Assembly: GCF_015477355.1 (NCBI RefSeq)
Contig: NZ_JADLRJ010000001.1
Location: forward strand, 868,001-932,000
Direction of reading: 5' to 3'
DNA length: 64,000 bases
Source: Nocardia blacklockiae
Lineage (GTDB): Bacteria > Actinomycetota > Actinomycetes > Mycobacteriales > Mycobacteriaceae
Position numbers and translations under genes: made by a program. Positions 17,172 through 24,943 of this stretch are shown here, piece by piece. Under the pieces are notes generated by a model. The model saw nothing but the letters and a program-made list of their open reading frames with translations. It had not been told where the DNA came from and did no database searches. The first letter of the stretch is position 1, and the number at the start of each line of letters is the position of its first letter.

Positions 17172-18020
17172 TCACGGCCGCGACGGCGCGGGCAACCCAA
17201 CCAACCCCGCGCACACCGCCGTCAACCGCGCACCCAGCTCGTCGTCCTGCGCCACCCGCGACGGCGCCTTCACCCGCCCCTTCTGGAAATAGCAGCCCGT
17301 CACCGCCTCCAGATCCGGATCGGTGGCCAACGCCGTGAGCCGCCGCCCGCCCTCCTCGGCCGACACCATGAACACCCGCCGCGCCACCTCCATGAACGGT
17401 TTGGCGAACCACGGCGCGACATCCCAGATCCCCGTCGACACCGCACCCGGATGAAACGCGTTGACCGTCACCCGCGTTCCCGCCAACCGCCGCGACAACT
17501 CCCGCACATACAGCACATTCGCCAACTTCGACCGGCTGTACGCCTTCTGCCCCGAATACCCGCGCGCGTAACCGAGATCGTCCAGATCCAGGCTCGCCCC
17601 GTAATGCATCACCGACGAGGTGAACACCACCCGCGCCGGCGCACTGTGCACCAGCCGCTCCAGCAGCAACTCCGTCAGCAGGAACCCGCCCAGATGATTG
17701 GTCGCGAACGTCGACTCGACACCCTCGGCCGTCGTGCCGCGCCGGAAGAAGAACCCGCCCGCGTTGTTGGCCAGCACATCCAGCCGCGGGCACGACTCCA
17801 GCACCGCGCCCGCCAGCCGCCGCACCGAATCCTGCGACGACACATCGCATTCCAGCGTGTCCACCGCACCGGCCCCCGCCGCGCGCACCTGCTCGGCCGT
17901 CACCGCCAGCTTGTCCGGATTGCGCCCCACGAGCACCAGCCGATCGCCCCCCGCGGCGAGCTGCCGAGCGGCCGCCAACCCGATGCCTGACGTCGCCCCC
18001 GTAATCAGGATCGTCTTCAT
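17172..18020 (-). CDS. Short-chain dehydrogenase/reductase
   Basis: A 282-aa NAD(P)-dependent oxidoreductase with TGATSGIG at the N-terminus, an L-V-G-R-N motif favouring NADP, NNAGG near residue 88, and the catalytic Y-S-R-S-K (Y-x3-K). A retinol-dehydrogenase-like F-N-T-N-H-L-G-type segment (ATNHLGGFLL) follows the NNAG motif. The substrate is unknown. Start ATG at 18020. It is divergent from the NmrA-like gene over 110 bp, suggesting shared control. Confidence 0.88.
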   Translation of the reverse strand: MKTILITGATSGIGLAAARQLAAGGDRLVLVGRNPDKLAVTAEQVRAAGAGAVDTLECDVSSQDSVRRLAGAVLESCPRLDVLANNAGGFFFRRGTTAEGVESTFATNHLGGFLLTELLLERLVHSAPARVVFTSSVMHYGASLDLDDLGYARGYSGQKAYSRSKLANVLYVRELSRRLAGTRVTVNAFHPGAVSTGIWDVAPWFAKPFMEVARRVFMVSAEEGGRRLTALATDPDLEAVTGCYFQKGRVKAPSRVAQDDELGARLTAVCAGLVGLPAPSRP

Positions 18021-18130
18021 GCCCGTCAACCATGCCAGAACCACCCGCCCCCTGTCCCGCCCTCGCGAACCACCCCCTACGAGCCCCGAAACCGCCTCCG
18101 CGGCACTCCGCGTCCCGGTACGGTGACCGC

Positions 18131-18994
18131 ATGGAGCCGGTACTCGTGACAGGCGCCGCCGGGGGACCGCAGGGCTCCACGGGCCGCCACCTCACCGCAC
18201 AGCTACTGGGTCGCGGCATCCCCGTCCGCGCCCTCGTGCACACCGACGACGACCGCGCCGCACCCCTGCGCGCCCTCGGCGCCGAAGTCGTCGTCGGCGA
18301 CCTGCGCGACATCGCCATCACCCGCACCGCCCTCGACGGCGTCCGCCACGCCTACTTCACCTACCCGGTCCTCGACGGATTGGTCGACGCCGCAGGCGCT
18401 TTCGCCGTCGCCGCCCGCGACGCCGGCGTCCGCCGCGTCGTTGCCGTCTCGCAACTGGCCGCCGGACCCCAGGCCCTCACCCCGCGCATGCGCCAGCACT
18501 GGGTCGCCGAACAGATCCTCGACTGGGCCGACATCGGCGCCGTCCACCTGCGCGCCGCCGTCTTCCACGAGAACCTCGCCCTGATCGCCGACACCGGCGA
18601 CGGCACCCGCCTGGCCCTGCCGATGGGCCCGCCCACCACCGTGCTGCCGCTCATCGCGGCCGCCGACGTCGCCCGCGTCGCCGCCGGCCTGCTCGCCGAC
18701 ACCGACCGCCCCGCCGACCCCGTCGTCCTGCTCACCGGCGACGTCCTGCCCATCGGCGAGGCCGCCCGCCTGCTCGGCCGCACCTACACCGACGTGCCGC
18801 CCGACCGGTGGCACCGCTGGGCGCTCGAGTTCTACGGCTCCACGCACGCCGCCGACCACCTGTCCAAACTGTGGGAGATCTTCCGCCTGCTCGGCGAGGG
18901 CACCGGCCTGTACCAGGTCACCCCCGACATCGAGAAGTACGGCGGCCACCCGCCGACCACCCTCGCGCACTTCGCCGCCCACCGCTCCCGCTGA
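18131..18994 (+). CDS. NmrA-like NAD(P)-binding protein
   Basis: The 287-aa product has an atypical extended-SDR Rossmann fold. The glycine loop is V-T-G-A-A-G-G-P-Q-G-S-T-G, followed by a V-G-D-L-R-D second motif and an A-V-S-Q-L-A strand. The usual Y-x3-K is absent, as in NmrA/HSCARG proteins, which sense NADP redox state or act as reductases. The promoter is leaderless: TACGGT (18119-18124) ends 6 nt before the ATG at 18131. An XRE regulator follows 62 bp downstream in the same orientation, which suggests a redox-linked pair. Confidence 0.85.
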   Translation: MEPVLVTGAAGGPQGSTGRHLTAQLLGRGIPVRALVHTDDDRAAPLRALGAEVVVGDLRDIAITRTALDGVRHAYFTYPVLDGLVDAAGAFAVAARDAGVRRVVAVSQLAAGPQALTPRMRQHWVAEQILDWADIGAVHLRAAVFHENLALIADTGDGTRLALPMGPPTTVLPLIAAADVARVAAGLLADTDRPADPVVLLTGDVLPIGEAARLLGRTYTDVPPDRWHRWALEFYGSTHAADHLSKLWEIFRLLGEGTGLYQVTPDIEKYGGHPPTTLAHFAAHRSR

Positions 18995-19004
18995 CACCCG
19001 GGCC

Positions 19005-19049
19005 ATTACCTCGCGCGTAATCGGCACGCCGCACGCGCCTCCGTACGAT
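19005..19049 (+). promoter_or_regulatory. Inverted repeat ATTAC-N7-GTAAT and leaderless -10 box TACGAT
   Basis: ATTAC and GTAAT arms (19005-19021) lie 23 bp before a -10 box TACGAT (19044-19049), which ends 7 nt before the GTG of the XRE regulator. The repeat falls near the -35 region, a good place for autorepression. Confidence 0.45.
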
Positions 19050-19056
19050 CGAGCCC

Positions 19057-19842
19057 GTGCAAACCCAGACCGCAGGCGACCTGCTCCGGCACTGGCGGGT
19101 CACCCGCCGCCTCAGCCAGCTCGAACTGGCCGGCCGCGCCGAAACCTCCGCCCGCCACCTCAGTTTCATCGAGACCGGGCGCGCCACCCCCAGCCGCCAG
19201 ATGGTCCTGCACCTGTCGGAGGAACTGGAAATCCCGCTGCGCGAACGCAATCGGGTGCTGCTCGCCGCCGGCTACGCCCCGGTCTACGCCGAACCCGGAT
19301 TGGACACGCCGCAGATGGAGCCCGTCCGCACCGCCATGCGCCAGATCCTGGTCGGCCACGAACCGCATCCCGCGCTGGCGGTCGACATGCACTGGAACAT
19401 GGTCGACGCCAACGCCAGCGCCGGCCTGTTCCTCCAGGACATCCCCGCCGCGCTGCTGACCCCGCCGGTCAACGCGCTGCGCCTGAGCCTGCACCCCGAC
19501 GGCCTGGCCGCGCGGATCACCAACCTCGCCGAATGGCGCGGGCACCTGTTCGAACGCGTGCAGCGCCAGATCGAGATCACCGGCTCGCCGCACCTGGCCG
19601 CGCTGCTCGACGAGGTGCGCGGGTACCCCGGCGGCGAGCACCCGCCCGGCCTGCCCGAACCCGAACAGGCCGTGGTGCCGCTGCGCCTGCGCCACGACGG
19701 CACGGACCTGGCCTTCCTCAGCGCCATGACCGTCTTCGGCACCCCCATGAACGTCACGGTCGCCGAGCTGGCCATCGAATCGTTCTTCCCCGCCGACCCC
19801 GCCACCGCGGCCTACCTGCGCGACCTGTCCTCCGCCGGATAG
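19057..19842 (+). CDS. XRE-family regulator with MmyB-like ligand-binding domain
   Basis: A 261-aa regulator. Residues about 7-65 form a helix-turn-helix of the XRE type (RHWRVTRRLSQLELAGRAET and a following SFIETGRATPS recognition part). The remaining 190 residues match the MmyB-like PAS-fold ligand-binding domain, seen as D-M-H-W-N-M-V-D-A-N-A and a C-terminal F-G-T-P-x-x-V-T-x-A-E-L-x-I-E-x-F-F-P. Members commonly control neighbouring oxidoreductases, so the NmrA-like gene just upstream or the divergent SDR are likely targets. The fructosamine-kinase gene starts 15 bp downstream, so they form an operon. Confidence 0.9.
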   Translation: MQTQTAGDLLRHWRVTRRLSQLELAGRAETSARHLSFIETGRATPSRQMVLHLSEELEIPLRERNRVLLAAGYAPVYAEPGLDTPQMEPVRTAMRQILVGHEPHPALAVDMHWNMVDANASAGLFLQDIPAALLTPPVNALRLSLHPDGLAARITNLAEWRGHLFERVQRQIEITGSPHLAALLDEVRGYPGGEHPPGLPEPEQAVVPLRLRHDGTDLAFLSAMTVFGTPMNVTVAELAIESFFPADPATAAYLRDLSSAG

Positions 19843-19856
19843 GGACAATCGACGCC

Positions 19857-20720
19857 ATGAGCGATGCGGCGACACGCGTACATGAGCTGCTCGGCGTTCC
19901 GGTGTCCACGCTCTCGGACCTCGGCCACCGCCACGCGTGGACCCTGCACCGCGCCCGCCTCGCCGACGGCCGCGAGGTCTTCGTGAAAGCCGTGGCCACC
20001 GACGGCAATTCGGACATCGGCGGCGCGGTGCGCGCGGAAGCGGCCGGACTGCGCTGGCTGGGGGAGTGCGCGGCGGCCCCGGTGCCACCGGTGCTGGGGG
20101 AGGACGACCGCACTCTGATCCTGCCGTGGCTCGAGACGACGACACCCTCGGCGCAGGCGGCAGAGGAGTTCGGCCGCGCCTTGGCGGCCATGCACGCGTC
20201 CGGTCCCGACACCTTCGGCGCACCGTGGAACGGCTTCATCGCCACTGTGCCGCAAGACAATACGCCGACAGCGGGGGAGTGGGGGAGGTGGTACGCCGAA
20301 CGCCGCCTGGCACCGCTGCTGCCCGCCGCCGCACCGGTCCTGGGCCCTGACGGCGTCCGCCTGCTCGACCGCGTCATCGCCGAAATCGACTCGCTGGCAG
20401 GCGATCCCGAACCGCCGAGCCACATCCACGGCGACCTGTGGTCGGGCAATCTGCTCTGGACCGCGCACGGCGTGCGCCTCATCGACCCCGCCGCGCACGG
20501 CGGCCACCGCGAGACCGACCTCGCCATGCTGGCCCTGTTCGGCGCCCCGCACCTCGACCGGATCCTGGCCGCCTACCAGGCGGCCGCGCCACTGAAACCC
20601 GGTTGGCGACAGCGGATTCCACTGCATCAGCTGTACCCGCTGCTCGTGCACGTGGTGCTGTTCGGCGACTCGTACCGGGGGATGACGCTCGACGCGGCGG
20701 AGGCGACGCTGCGCGGGTAA
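19857..20720 (+). CDS. Fructosamine kinase family protein
   Basis: The 287-aa protein shows the aminoglycoside-phosphotransferase-like kinase fold of fructosamine-3-kinases: an ATP-site Lys in V-F-V-K-A-V, the catalytic loop HGDLWSGN near residue 190, and LIDPAAHGGHRETDLAM with the metal-binding D-P-A and the family-specific H-R-E-x-D-L-A-M. These enzymes phosphorylate sugars attached to protein amines or related ketoamines so that the adduct falls off, a deglycation repair. The ATG at 19857 is 15 bp past the regulator stop. AT-rich sequence follows the gene. Confidence 0.88.
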   Translation: MSDAATRVHELLGVPVSTLSDLGHRHAWTLHRARLADGREVFVKAVATDGNSDIGGAVRAEAAGLRWLGECAAAPVPPVLGEDDRTLILPWLETTTPSAQAAEEFGRALAAMHASGPDTFGAPWNGFIATVPQDNTPTAGEWGRWYAERRLAPLLPAAAPVLGPDGVRLLDRVIAEIDSLAGDPEPPSHIHGDLWSGNLLWTAHGVRLIDPAAHGGHRETDLAMLALFGAPHLDRILAAYQAAAPLKPGWRQRIPLHQLYPLLVHVVLFGDSYRGMTLDAAEATLRG

Positions 20721-20757
20721 CCGCTGCAACGCCGCCATCGGTCCCCAAGGAGAGCCA

Positions 20758-20781
20758 TAAAAAATACCTAAATGGACATAT
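20758..20781. repeat. AT-rich element TAAAAAATACC ... GACATAT, left copy
   Basis: In a region of over 70% GC this stretch reads TAAAAAATACC followed 6 bp later by GACATAT. A close relative lies at 21294-21312, on the other side of the VOC gene. No function is known. Confidence 0.35.
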
Positions 20782-20901
20782 GCGCATCTAAACATGTGAA
20801 TCCGCCTTTTAGAAACGTCACGACCCGGCCGACTCACCCAAAAGCAGCACAGAACAGGGGAGGGGCCGCCCGCCGGGGTGCGGTGGTCTAGCGTCGGCCC
20901 C

Positions 20902-21288
20902 ATGGACCTACTGCGGATCCACCACGCGGCGATCATCGCGTCGGACTACGAGCGGTCGAAGGCGTTCTACACCGAGGTCCTGGGCCTGCGGGTGGTCGCC
21001 GAGCACTATCGGGCCGAACGTCGTTCGCACAAGCTGGATCTCGCGCTGCCGGACGGCGGCCAGGTGGAGTTGTTCTCCTTTCCCGACCCGCCGGCGCGGC
21101 CGTCGCGGCCGGAGGCGCGCGGGCTGCGGCACCTGGCCTTCGCGGTGGCCGACGTGGCCGCGGCGCTGGCGGAGCTGCGGGGTAGGGGAGTGCGCACCGA
21201 GGACGTGCGGGGCGACGAGTACACGGGGAGGCGCTTCGCCTTCTTCTTCGATCCCGACGACCTGCCGCTGGAGCTCTACGAAGCGTGA
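20902..21288 (+). CDS. VOC family (glyoxalase I-like) metalloprotein, SMU1112c/YaeR type
   Basis: A 128-aa single-domain protein of the vicinal-oxygen-chelate fold. It has the opening I-H-H-A-A-I-I-A-S-D-Y-E-R-S with a metal-ligand His, a V-E-L-F-S-F strand with ligand Glu, a G-L-R-H-L-A-F second-module His and the closing D-P-D-D-L-P-L-E-L-Y-E with Glu. This set matches the YaeR/SMU1112c group. The reaction is unknown. The -10 box TAGCGT (20889-20894) ends 7 nt before the ATG, giving a leaderless mRNA. Two related AT-rich elements flank the gene. Confidence 0.88.
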   Translation: MDLLRIHHAAIIASDYERSKAFYTEVLGLRVVAEHYRAERRSHKLDLALPDGGQVELFSFPDPPARPSRPEARGLRHLAFAVADVAAALAELRGRGVRTEDVRGDEYTGRRFAFFFDPDDLPLELYEA

Positions 21289-21293
21289 GACCG

Positions 21294-21334
21294 TAAAAAG
21301 ATACCGACATATAGACGTGCGTATTGACGCATGT
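21294..21334. repeat. AT-rich element TAAAAAGATACCGACATAT, right copy, with adjacent stem-loop
   Basis: TAAAAAGATACC runs directly into GACATAT at 21294-21312, echoing the left copy at 20758-20781. Next to it ACGTGCGT (21315-21322) and ACGCATGT (21327-21334) pair around ATTG with one G-T pair. This may terminate the VOC transcript or be a regulator site. Confidence 0.35.
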
Positions 21335-21400
21335 ATCTCCATTTACAGCTCGTCGGAACACGTCTCGCCATTTCGACACACCTCACGGTGGATACCCATC

Positions 21401-21429
21401 GCCCTCGGCCCCGAGGGCTCCCATACGAT
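21401..21429 (+). promoter_or_regulatory. Inverted repeat GCCCTCGG-CC-CCGAGGGC and leaderless -10 box of cyclophilin gene
   Basis: A perfect 8-bp-arm inverted repeat (21401-21418) lies directly before a -10 box TACGAT (21424-21429), which ends 6 nt before the cyclophilin ATG. Because the transcript is predicted to start at the ATG, the repeat would be a DNA operator, not an RNA hairpin. Confidence 0.4.
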
Positions 21430-21435
21430 GACCGG

Positions 21436-21927
21436 ATGACCAAAGTGCTGCTGAATACCTCAGCCGGGGACATCACGCTCGAACTCGACGAGAAGAATGC
21501 GCCGAAGACGGTCGCGAACTTCGTGGACTACGTGAAGGCCGGGCACTACGAGGGCACGATTTTCCACCGGGTGATCTCGGGCTTCATGGTGCAGGGCGGC
21601 GGCTTGACCGCGGACATGCAGCAGAAGCCGGCGCCGAACCGGGTGGAGAACGAGGCGAACAACGGCCTGCGCAACGACAAGTACACGGTGGCGATGGCTC
21701 GCACGTCGGATCCGCATTCGGCGAGCGCGCAGTTCTTCATCAACACCTCGAACAACGATTTCCTGAACTACCCGGGCCAGGACGGCTGGGGCTACACGGT
21801 GTTCGGCCGGGTGGCCGACGGCACCGACGTCGTGGATTCGATCAACGGCGTGCGTACCGGTTCCCGTGGGGGACACCAGGATGTGCCGGTGGAGCCGATC
21901 ACGATCACGTCGGCCCAGCTGGTCTGA
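21436..21927 (+). CDS. Cyclophilin-type peptidyl-prolyl cis-trans isomerase
   Basis: The 163-aa cytoplasmic protein is a complete small cyclophilin: FHRVISGFMVQGG (catalytic Arg near residue 39), TVAMARTSDPHSASAQFFI and G-W-G-Y-T-V-F-G-R-V. It accelerates proline isomerisation during protein folding and is close to PpiB of E. coli and PpiA of mycobacteria. There is no signal peptide. It is transcribed alone from a leaderless promoter, with a strong terminator (21940-21972) separating it from the convergent phosphoribosyltransferase gene. Confidence 0.93.
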   Translation: MTKVLLNTSAGDITLELDEKNAPKTVANFVDYVKAGHYEGTIFHRVISGFMVQGGGLTADMQQKPAPNRVENEANNGLRNDKYTVAMARTSDPHSASAQFFINTSNNDFLNYPGQDGWGYTVFGRVADGTDVVDSINGVRTGSRGGHQDVPVEPITITSAQLV

Positions 21928-21939
21928 GTTCGGCACGGC

Positions 21940-21972
21940 GGGCGGCCGGCGCACTGGGTGCGTCGGCCGCCC
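21940..21972. terminator. Bidirectional stem-loop terminator
   Basis: GGGCGGCCGGCGCA pairs with TGCGTCGGCCGCCC around a 5-nt loop (one G-T pair). It sits between the convergent cyclophilin and phosphoribosyltransferase genes. Confidence 0.8.
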
Positions 21973-21991
21973 TCGGTGTGTCCGGGGTGGT

Positions 21992-22486
21992 TCAGGCGTC
22001 GAGGACGCGGGCGGCGCGGGGCGTCACGGGCGGCTGGACGGACCAGGGGAAGTTGATCCACCGGTCGGTGCGCCGCCACACGTATTCGCAGTCGACCTCG
22101 GAGCGGGGTTTCTGGTAGACGACCGCGCAGCGGACCTCGGCGACCTTGTCGGCGCAGAAGTCGCGGACGAGTTTGAGGGTGGCGCCGGTGTCGGCGACGT
22201 CGTCGGCCACGAGCACGCGGGCGCCCGCGAGGTCGACGGCCTGGGGGACGGGCGGCAGCATGACGGGCAGGTCGAGGCGCTGGTCGACGCCGGTGTAGAA
22301 CTCGACGTTCATCACGTGCAGGTTCTTCACGTCGAGCGCGTAGCCGAGCGCGCCCGCGACGAACAGGCCGCCGCGGGCGATGGAGAGGATCAGGTCGGGT
22401 TCGAAGCCGTCGTCGGCGACCTGTTCGGCGAGTTCGCGGCTCGCCGTGCCGAACAGGTCCCAGGTGAGTTCTTCCCGATCCGCCAC
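21992..22486 (-). CDS. Phosphoribosyltransferase family protein
   Basis: A 164-aa type I phosphoribosyltransferase. The PRPP-binding signature is VLVADDVADTGATL near residue 90; upstream are LILSIARGGLFVAG (PPi loop) and a W-x-N-F-P-W-S C-terminal motif found in xanthine/guanine-PRT-like proteins of mycolata. It should join PRPP to a purine base, but the base cannot be told. The GTG at 22486 is preceded by AAAGGGGACGCGC; an in-frame ATG at 22504 lacks a site. It is monocistronic and convergent with the cyclophilin gene. Confidence 0.85.
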   Translation of the reverse strand: MADREELTWDLFGTASRELAEQVADDGFEPDLILSIARGGLFVAGALGYALDVKNLHVMNVEFYTGVDQRLDLPVMLPPVPQAVDLAGARVLVADDVADTGATLKLVRDFCADKVAEVRCAVVYQKPRSEVDCEYVWRRTDRWINFPWSVQPPVTPRAARVLDA

Positions 22487-22566
22487 GCGCGTCCCCTTTC
22501 CCATGGTCGATGGGACGAACCTAGTCGACGCGGTTGCCCGGCGGGTGCCGATGCGCGGATCGCGCG

Positions 22567-23283
22567 CTACACGAGGCGGTGGCCGCCGTCGACGTGCAGC
22601 ACGGTGCCGGTGAGGAATTCGTTGGTGAGCACGGCGTGGAAGGCGGCGGCGAGGTCGTCGGGGCGGCCGACGCGGGCGACAGGGAGGCGTGCGGCCATGG
22701 CGGCGAGCCGTTCGTCCTTGGCATCGCCGGCGAATTGCTCCCAGATGGGGGTGTCGACCCAGCCGGGGGAGACGGCGTTGACGCGGACGGGGGCGAGTTC
22801 CAGTGCGAGGGCGCGCACGAGTCCTTCGAGGGCGGCGTTGGCGGTGGCGACCGTGCTGCCGCCGACGGCGGGCCGGTAGGCGGCGATGCCGGAGGTGACG
22901 GTGAGCGATCCGGTGAGCAGCGGCGCGGCGTGCTTGGCGACCAGCCAGGGGCCGAGCACCTTGATGTCGAGGACGGTGCGGGCGGCGGCGAGCGGAAGTT
23001 CTTGCAGGGGACCGTATCCCGCGCTCATGTCGGCGGCGGTGACGACGACGTGGTCGAGGGCGGCGAAGCCCGCGAAGAGGCGCTCGACGGAGGTCTCGTC
23101 GGCGATGTCGACCTGCCGCAGGTGCAGGCGTTCACCGGGCAGGGTCGCGGCGGCGGCTTCGAGTCGTGCGGTGGAGCGTCCGGCGATGGTGACCTCGTGT
23201 CCGGCGGTGAGCAGCCGGTGGGCGAGTGCGTGGCCCATGCCGGAGCCGCCGCCGATGACGAGGGTGTGGGAGAGGTCGGTCAT
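22567..23283 (-). CDS. SDR-fold protein lacking the catalytic Tyr-Lys pair
   Basis: The 238-aa protein keeps the SDR framework: V-I-G-G-G-S-G-M-G-H-A-L-A nucleotide loop, I-A-G-R-S for NADP, S in T-V-T-S-G, V-N-A-V-S-P-G-W-V-D-T-P, and D-G-G-H near the end. At the active site the usual Y-x3-K is replaced: the aligned stretch reads V-A-T-A-N-A-A-L-E-G-L, so Val and Asn stand where Tyr and Lys belong. NNAG is also replaced by TAAD. It may be a weak reductase using other residues or a binding protein. It is divergent from an XRE/MmyB regulator over 101 bp, its likely controller. Confidence 0.85.
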   Translation of the reverse strand: MTDLSHTLVIGGGSGMGHALAHRLLTAGHEVTIAGRSTARLEAAAATLPGERLHLRQVDIADETSVERLFAGFAALDHVVVTAADMSAGYGPLQELPLAAARTVLDIKVLGPWLVAKHAAPLLTGSLTVTSGIAAYRPAVGGSTVATANAALEGLVRALALELAPVRVNAVSPGWVDTPIWEQFAGDAKDERLAAMAARLPVARVGRPDDLAAAFHAVLTNEFLTGTVLHVDGGHRLV

Positions 23284-23384
23284 GTCGGCGACTGTGGTCG
23301 TCGCGGCGCCCGGCCGGGAGACCGTGGCGGGCCTGGTCCTGGCGGGGCCACCCCGGCGGCCGCGGGCCGGGGCAGACTGGTCGG

Positions 23385-24254
23385 GTGAGTGATCGTCGCG
23401 TGCTGGGTGATTTCCTGCGGGCTCGCCGCGGCCGCGTCCGGCCGGAGCAGGTGGGCCTGCCCGCGGGGACGGGCCGCCGCCAGACGCCGGGTTTGCGGCG
23501 CGAGGAGGTCGCGACGCTGGCGGGGTTGAGTGTCGACTACTACATCCGTTTGGAGCAGGGCCGCGACACGAATCCGAGCCTGGCGGTGCTGGACGCGCTG
23601 GCGGCCGCGCTGCGCCTGCACGACGACGAGCGCGCGCACCTCTACAACTTGGCGCGGGCGGTGGCCGATCGCCGTTCTCGCGACCGTCCGGCACCGGCGG
23701 CGGCGCGGCCGGGTTTGGTGGCGTTGCTGGAGTCGGTGCGGCCCACGCCCGCGTTCGTGCTCGACCAGGTGAGCGATCTGTTGGCCGCGAATCCGGAAGG
23801 GCTGCGGCTGCTGGACGGGATCACCGACTGGGAACCGCGGCGGCGCAACCTGATTCGCTACGTCTTCACCCACCCGTCGGCGCGGACGGTGTTCGAGGAC
23901 TGGCCGGGGATGGCGCGCGATTGCGTGGCGCATCTGCGGACGGTGCAGGGCGCGGACCCGGGGTCGCCGGGCCTGGCGGCGCTGACGGCGGAATTGTGTG
24001 CCGCGAGCGCGGATTTCGACGATCTGTGGGCGCACTACGAGGTGCGGACGAAACGGGGCTCGCGGCGGGTGTTCCGGCATCGCGCGGTGGGCCGGTTCGC
24101 GCTGACCTCGGAGATCCTGACGGCCCGCGACGGTCAGCGCTTCGTGGCGTTCCAGGCCGCGCCGGGCCCGGATCGCGACGCGGTGGCCCTGTTAGGGCTG
24201 GTGGGTGACGATGTACCAGAGCACGGCGAGCGTGCCGAGCACGAACAGCGGTGA
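23385..24254 (+). CDS. XRE-family regulator with MmyB-like ligand-binding domain
   Basis: A 289-aa regulator. The N-terminal helix-turn-helix carries the signature RRQTPGLRREEVATLAGLS and Y-Y-I-R-L-E-Q-G-R that marks the MmyB-type actinobacterial group, and the PAS-like C-terminal domain includes P-A-F-V-L-D-Q-V-S-D-L-L-A-A-N. Start GTG at 23385. It is divergent from the SDR-like gene at 22567-23283, the standard arrangement in which such a regulator represses a neighbouring oxidoreductase. Its last 63 bp overlap the 3' end of the convergent membrane hydrolase gene; the final 20 residues (V-P-E-H-G-E-R-A-E-H) look like unconserved read-through. Confidence 0.9.
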   Translation: MSDRRVLGDFLRARRGRVRPEQVGLPAGTGRRQTPGLRREEVATLAGLSVDYYIRLEQGRDTNPSLAVLDALAAALRLHDDERAHLYNLARAVADRRSRDRPAPAAARPGLVALLESVRPTPAFVLDQVSDLLAANPEGLRLLDGITDWEPRRRNLIRYVFTHPSARTVFEDWPGMARDCVAHLRTVQGADPGSPGLAALTAELCAASADFDDLWAHYEVRTKRGSRRVFRHRAVGRFALTSEILTARDGQRFVAFQAAPGPDRDAVALLGLVGDDVPEHGERAEHEQR

Positions 24255-24902
24255 GATGATCCAGGTTTCGACCTTGTTGCCGGTGCGGTCGATGACGGGC
24301 AGGCTGAAGCGCAGTTTCAGCGGCCACAGCAGTCGGCAGCCGCGGTCGGTGAGGCAGTCGCCGAGCAGGTGGGCCAGGGCGCCGAGGCCGACGGAGAACG
24401 GCAGCCAGGAGGGTTTGTCGGAGATCCAGTGGTCCATGGCGAAGGTGCCGGCGACGGCGAGCACGGTGACCGAGAAGTAGGAGCGGAAGCCTTCGCCGGG
24501 CGGGCACAGGTTGAGTGCGCGCAGGGCGAGCGCGAGCAGGAAGAAGACCAGGCCGAGGGTGAACCAGCGGCCGATCCAGTGTTCGCCGGCCCAGGTGCCG
24601 AACGCGGCGGCGGCGACGAAGGCCAGCGAGTGGGTGGCGTGGCGGTGTCCGCCGGAGACGGCGGAGATGAGGCGGCAGGCGGTGTGCGAGATGGGGCCCA
24701 GCACATGCGAAATGGTCCCGTTGGGGTGGTCGGCGTCGGGCAGCAGGGCGGCGCCGGCGGTGAGGAAGGTGCCCATCAGCAGGTCGACGGTGCGGATCTC
24801 GCCGTTCTGGAACACGGGGTAGGTCAGGATCGAAAGTGGCAGCACCGCAGCGGCTCCCGCCCACGCCAGTGCGCCACTGGTCGCATGTGAATGTCCTAGC
24901 AC
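24192..24902 (-). CDS. Membrane-bound metal-dependent hydrolase, YdjM/DUF457-like
   Basis: This 236-aa polytopic protein has about five hydrophobic helices and the His/Asp ligands of the YdjM family: GHSHATSGAL at the start, LLPDADHPNGT, GGHRHATHSLAF and H-L-L-G-D-C-L-T-D-R-G. Those residues cluster at the membrane surface and suggest a phosphatase-like metalloenzyme (related to phospholipase C/LexA-regulated YdjM), with unknown substrate. The GTG at 24902 has a -10 box TAACCT (24909-24914) 6 nt upstream, so it is leaderless. Confidence 0.88.
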   Translation of the reverse strand: MLGHSHATSGALAWAGAAAVLPLSILTYPVFQNGEIRTVDLLMGTFLTAGAALLPDADHPNGTISHVLGPISHTACRLISAVSGGHRHATHSLAFVAAAAFGTWAGEHWIGRWFTLGLVFFLLALALRALNLCPPGEGFRSYFSVTVLAVAGTFAMDHWISDKPSWLPFSVGLGALAHLLGDCLTDRGCRLLWPLKLRFSLPVIDRTGNKVETWIISPLFVLGTLAVLWYIVTHQP

Positions 24903-24943
24903 CGTGGCAGGTTAGCCGATCTTGGTCCGGTGGCCGCCGGTGG

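Noticed and set aside
24192-24254. 63-bp overlap of the XRE gene and the convergent membrane hydrolase as a possible frameshift
   Set aside because: Both frames are intact. The overlap only adds an unconserved tail to the XRE protein, which is common in GC-rich convergent genes.
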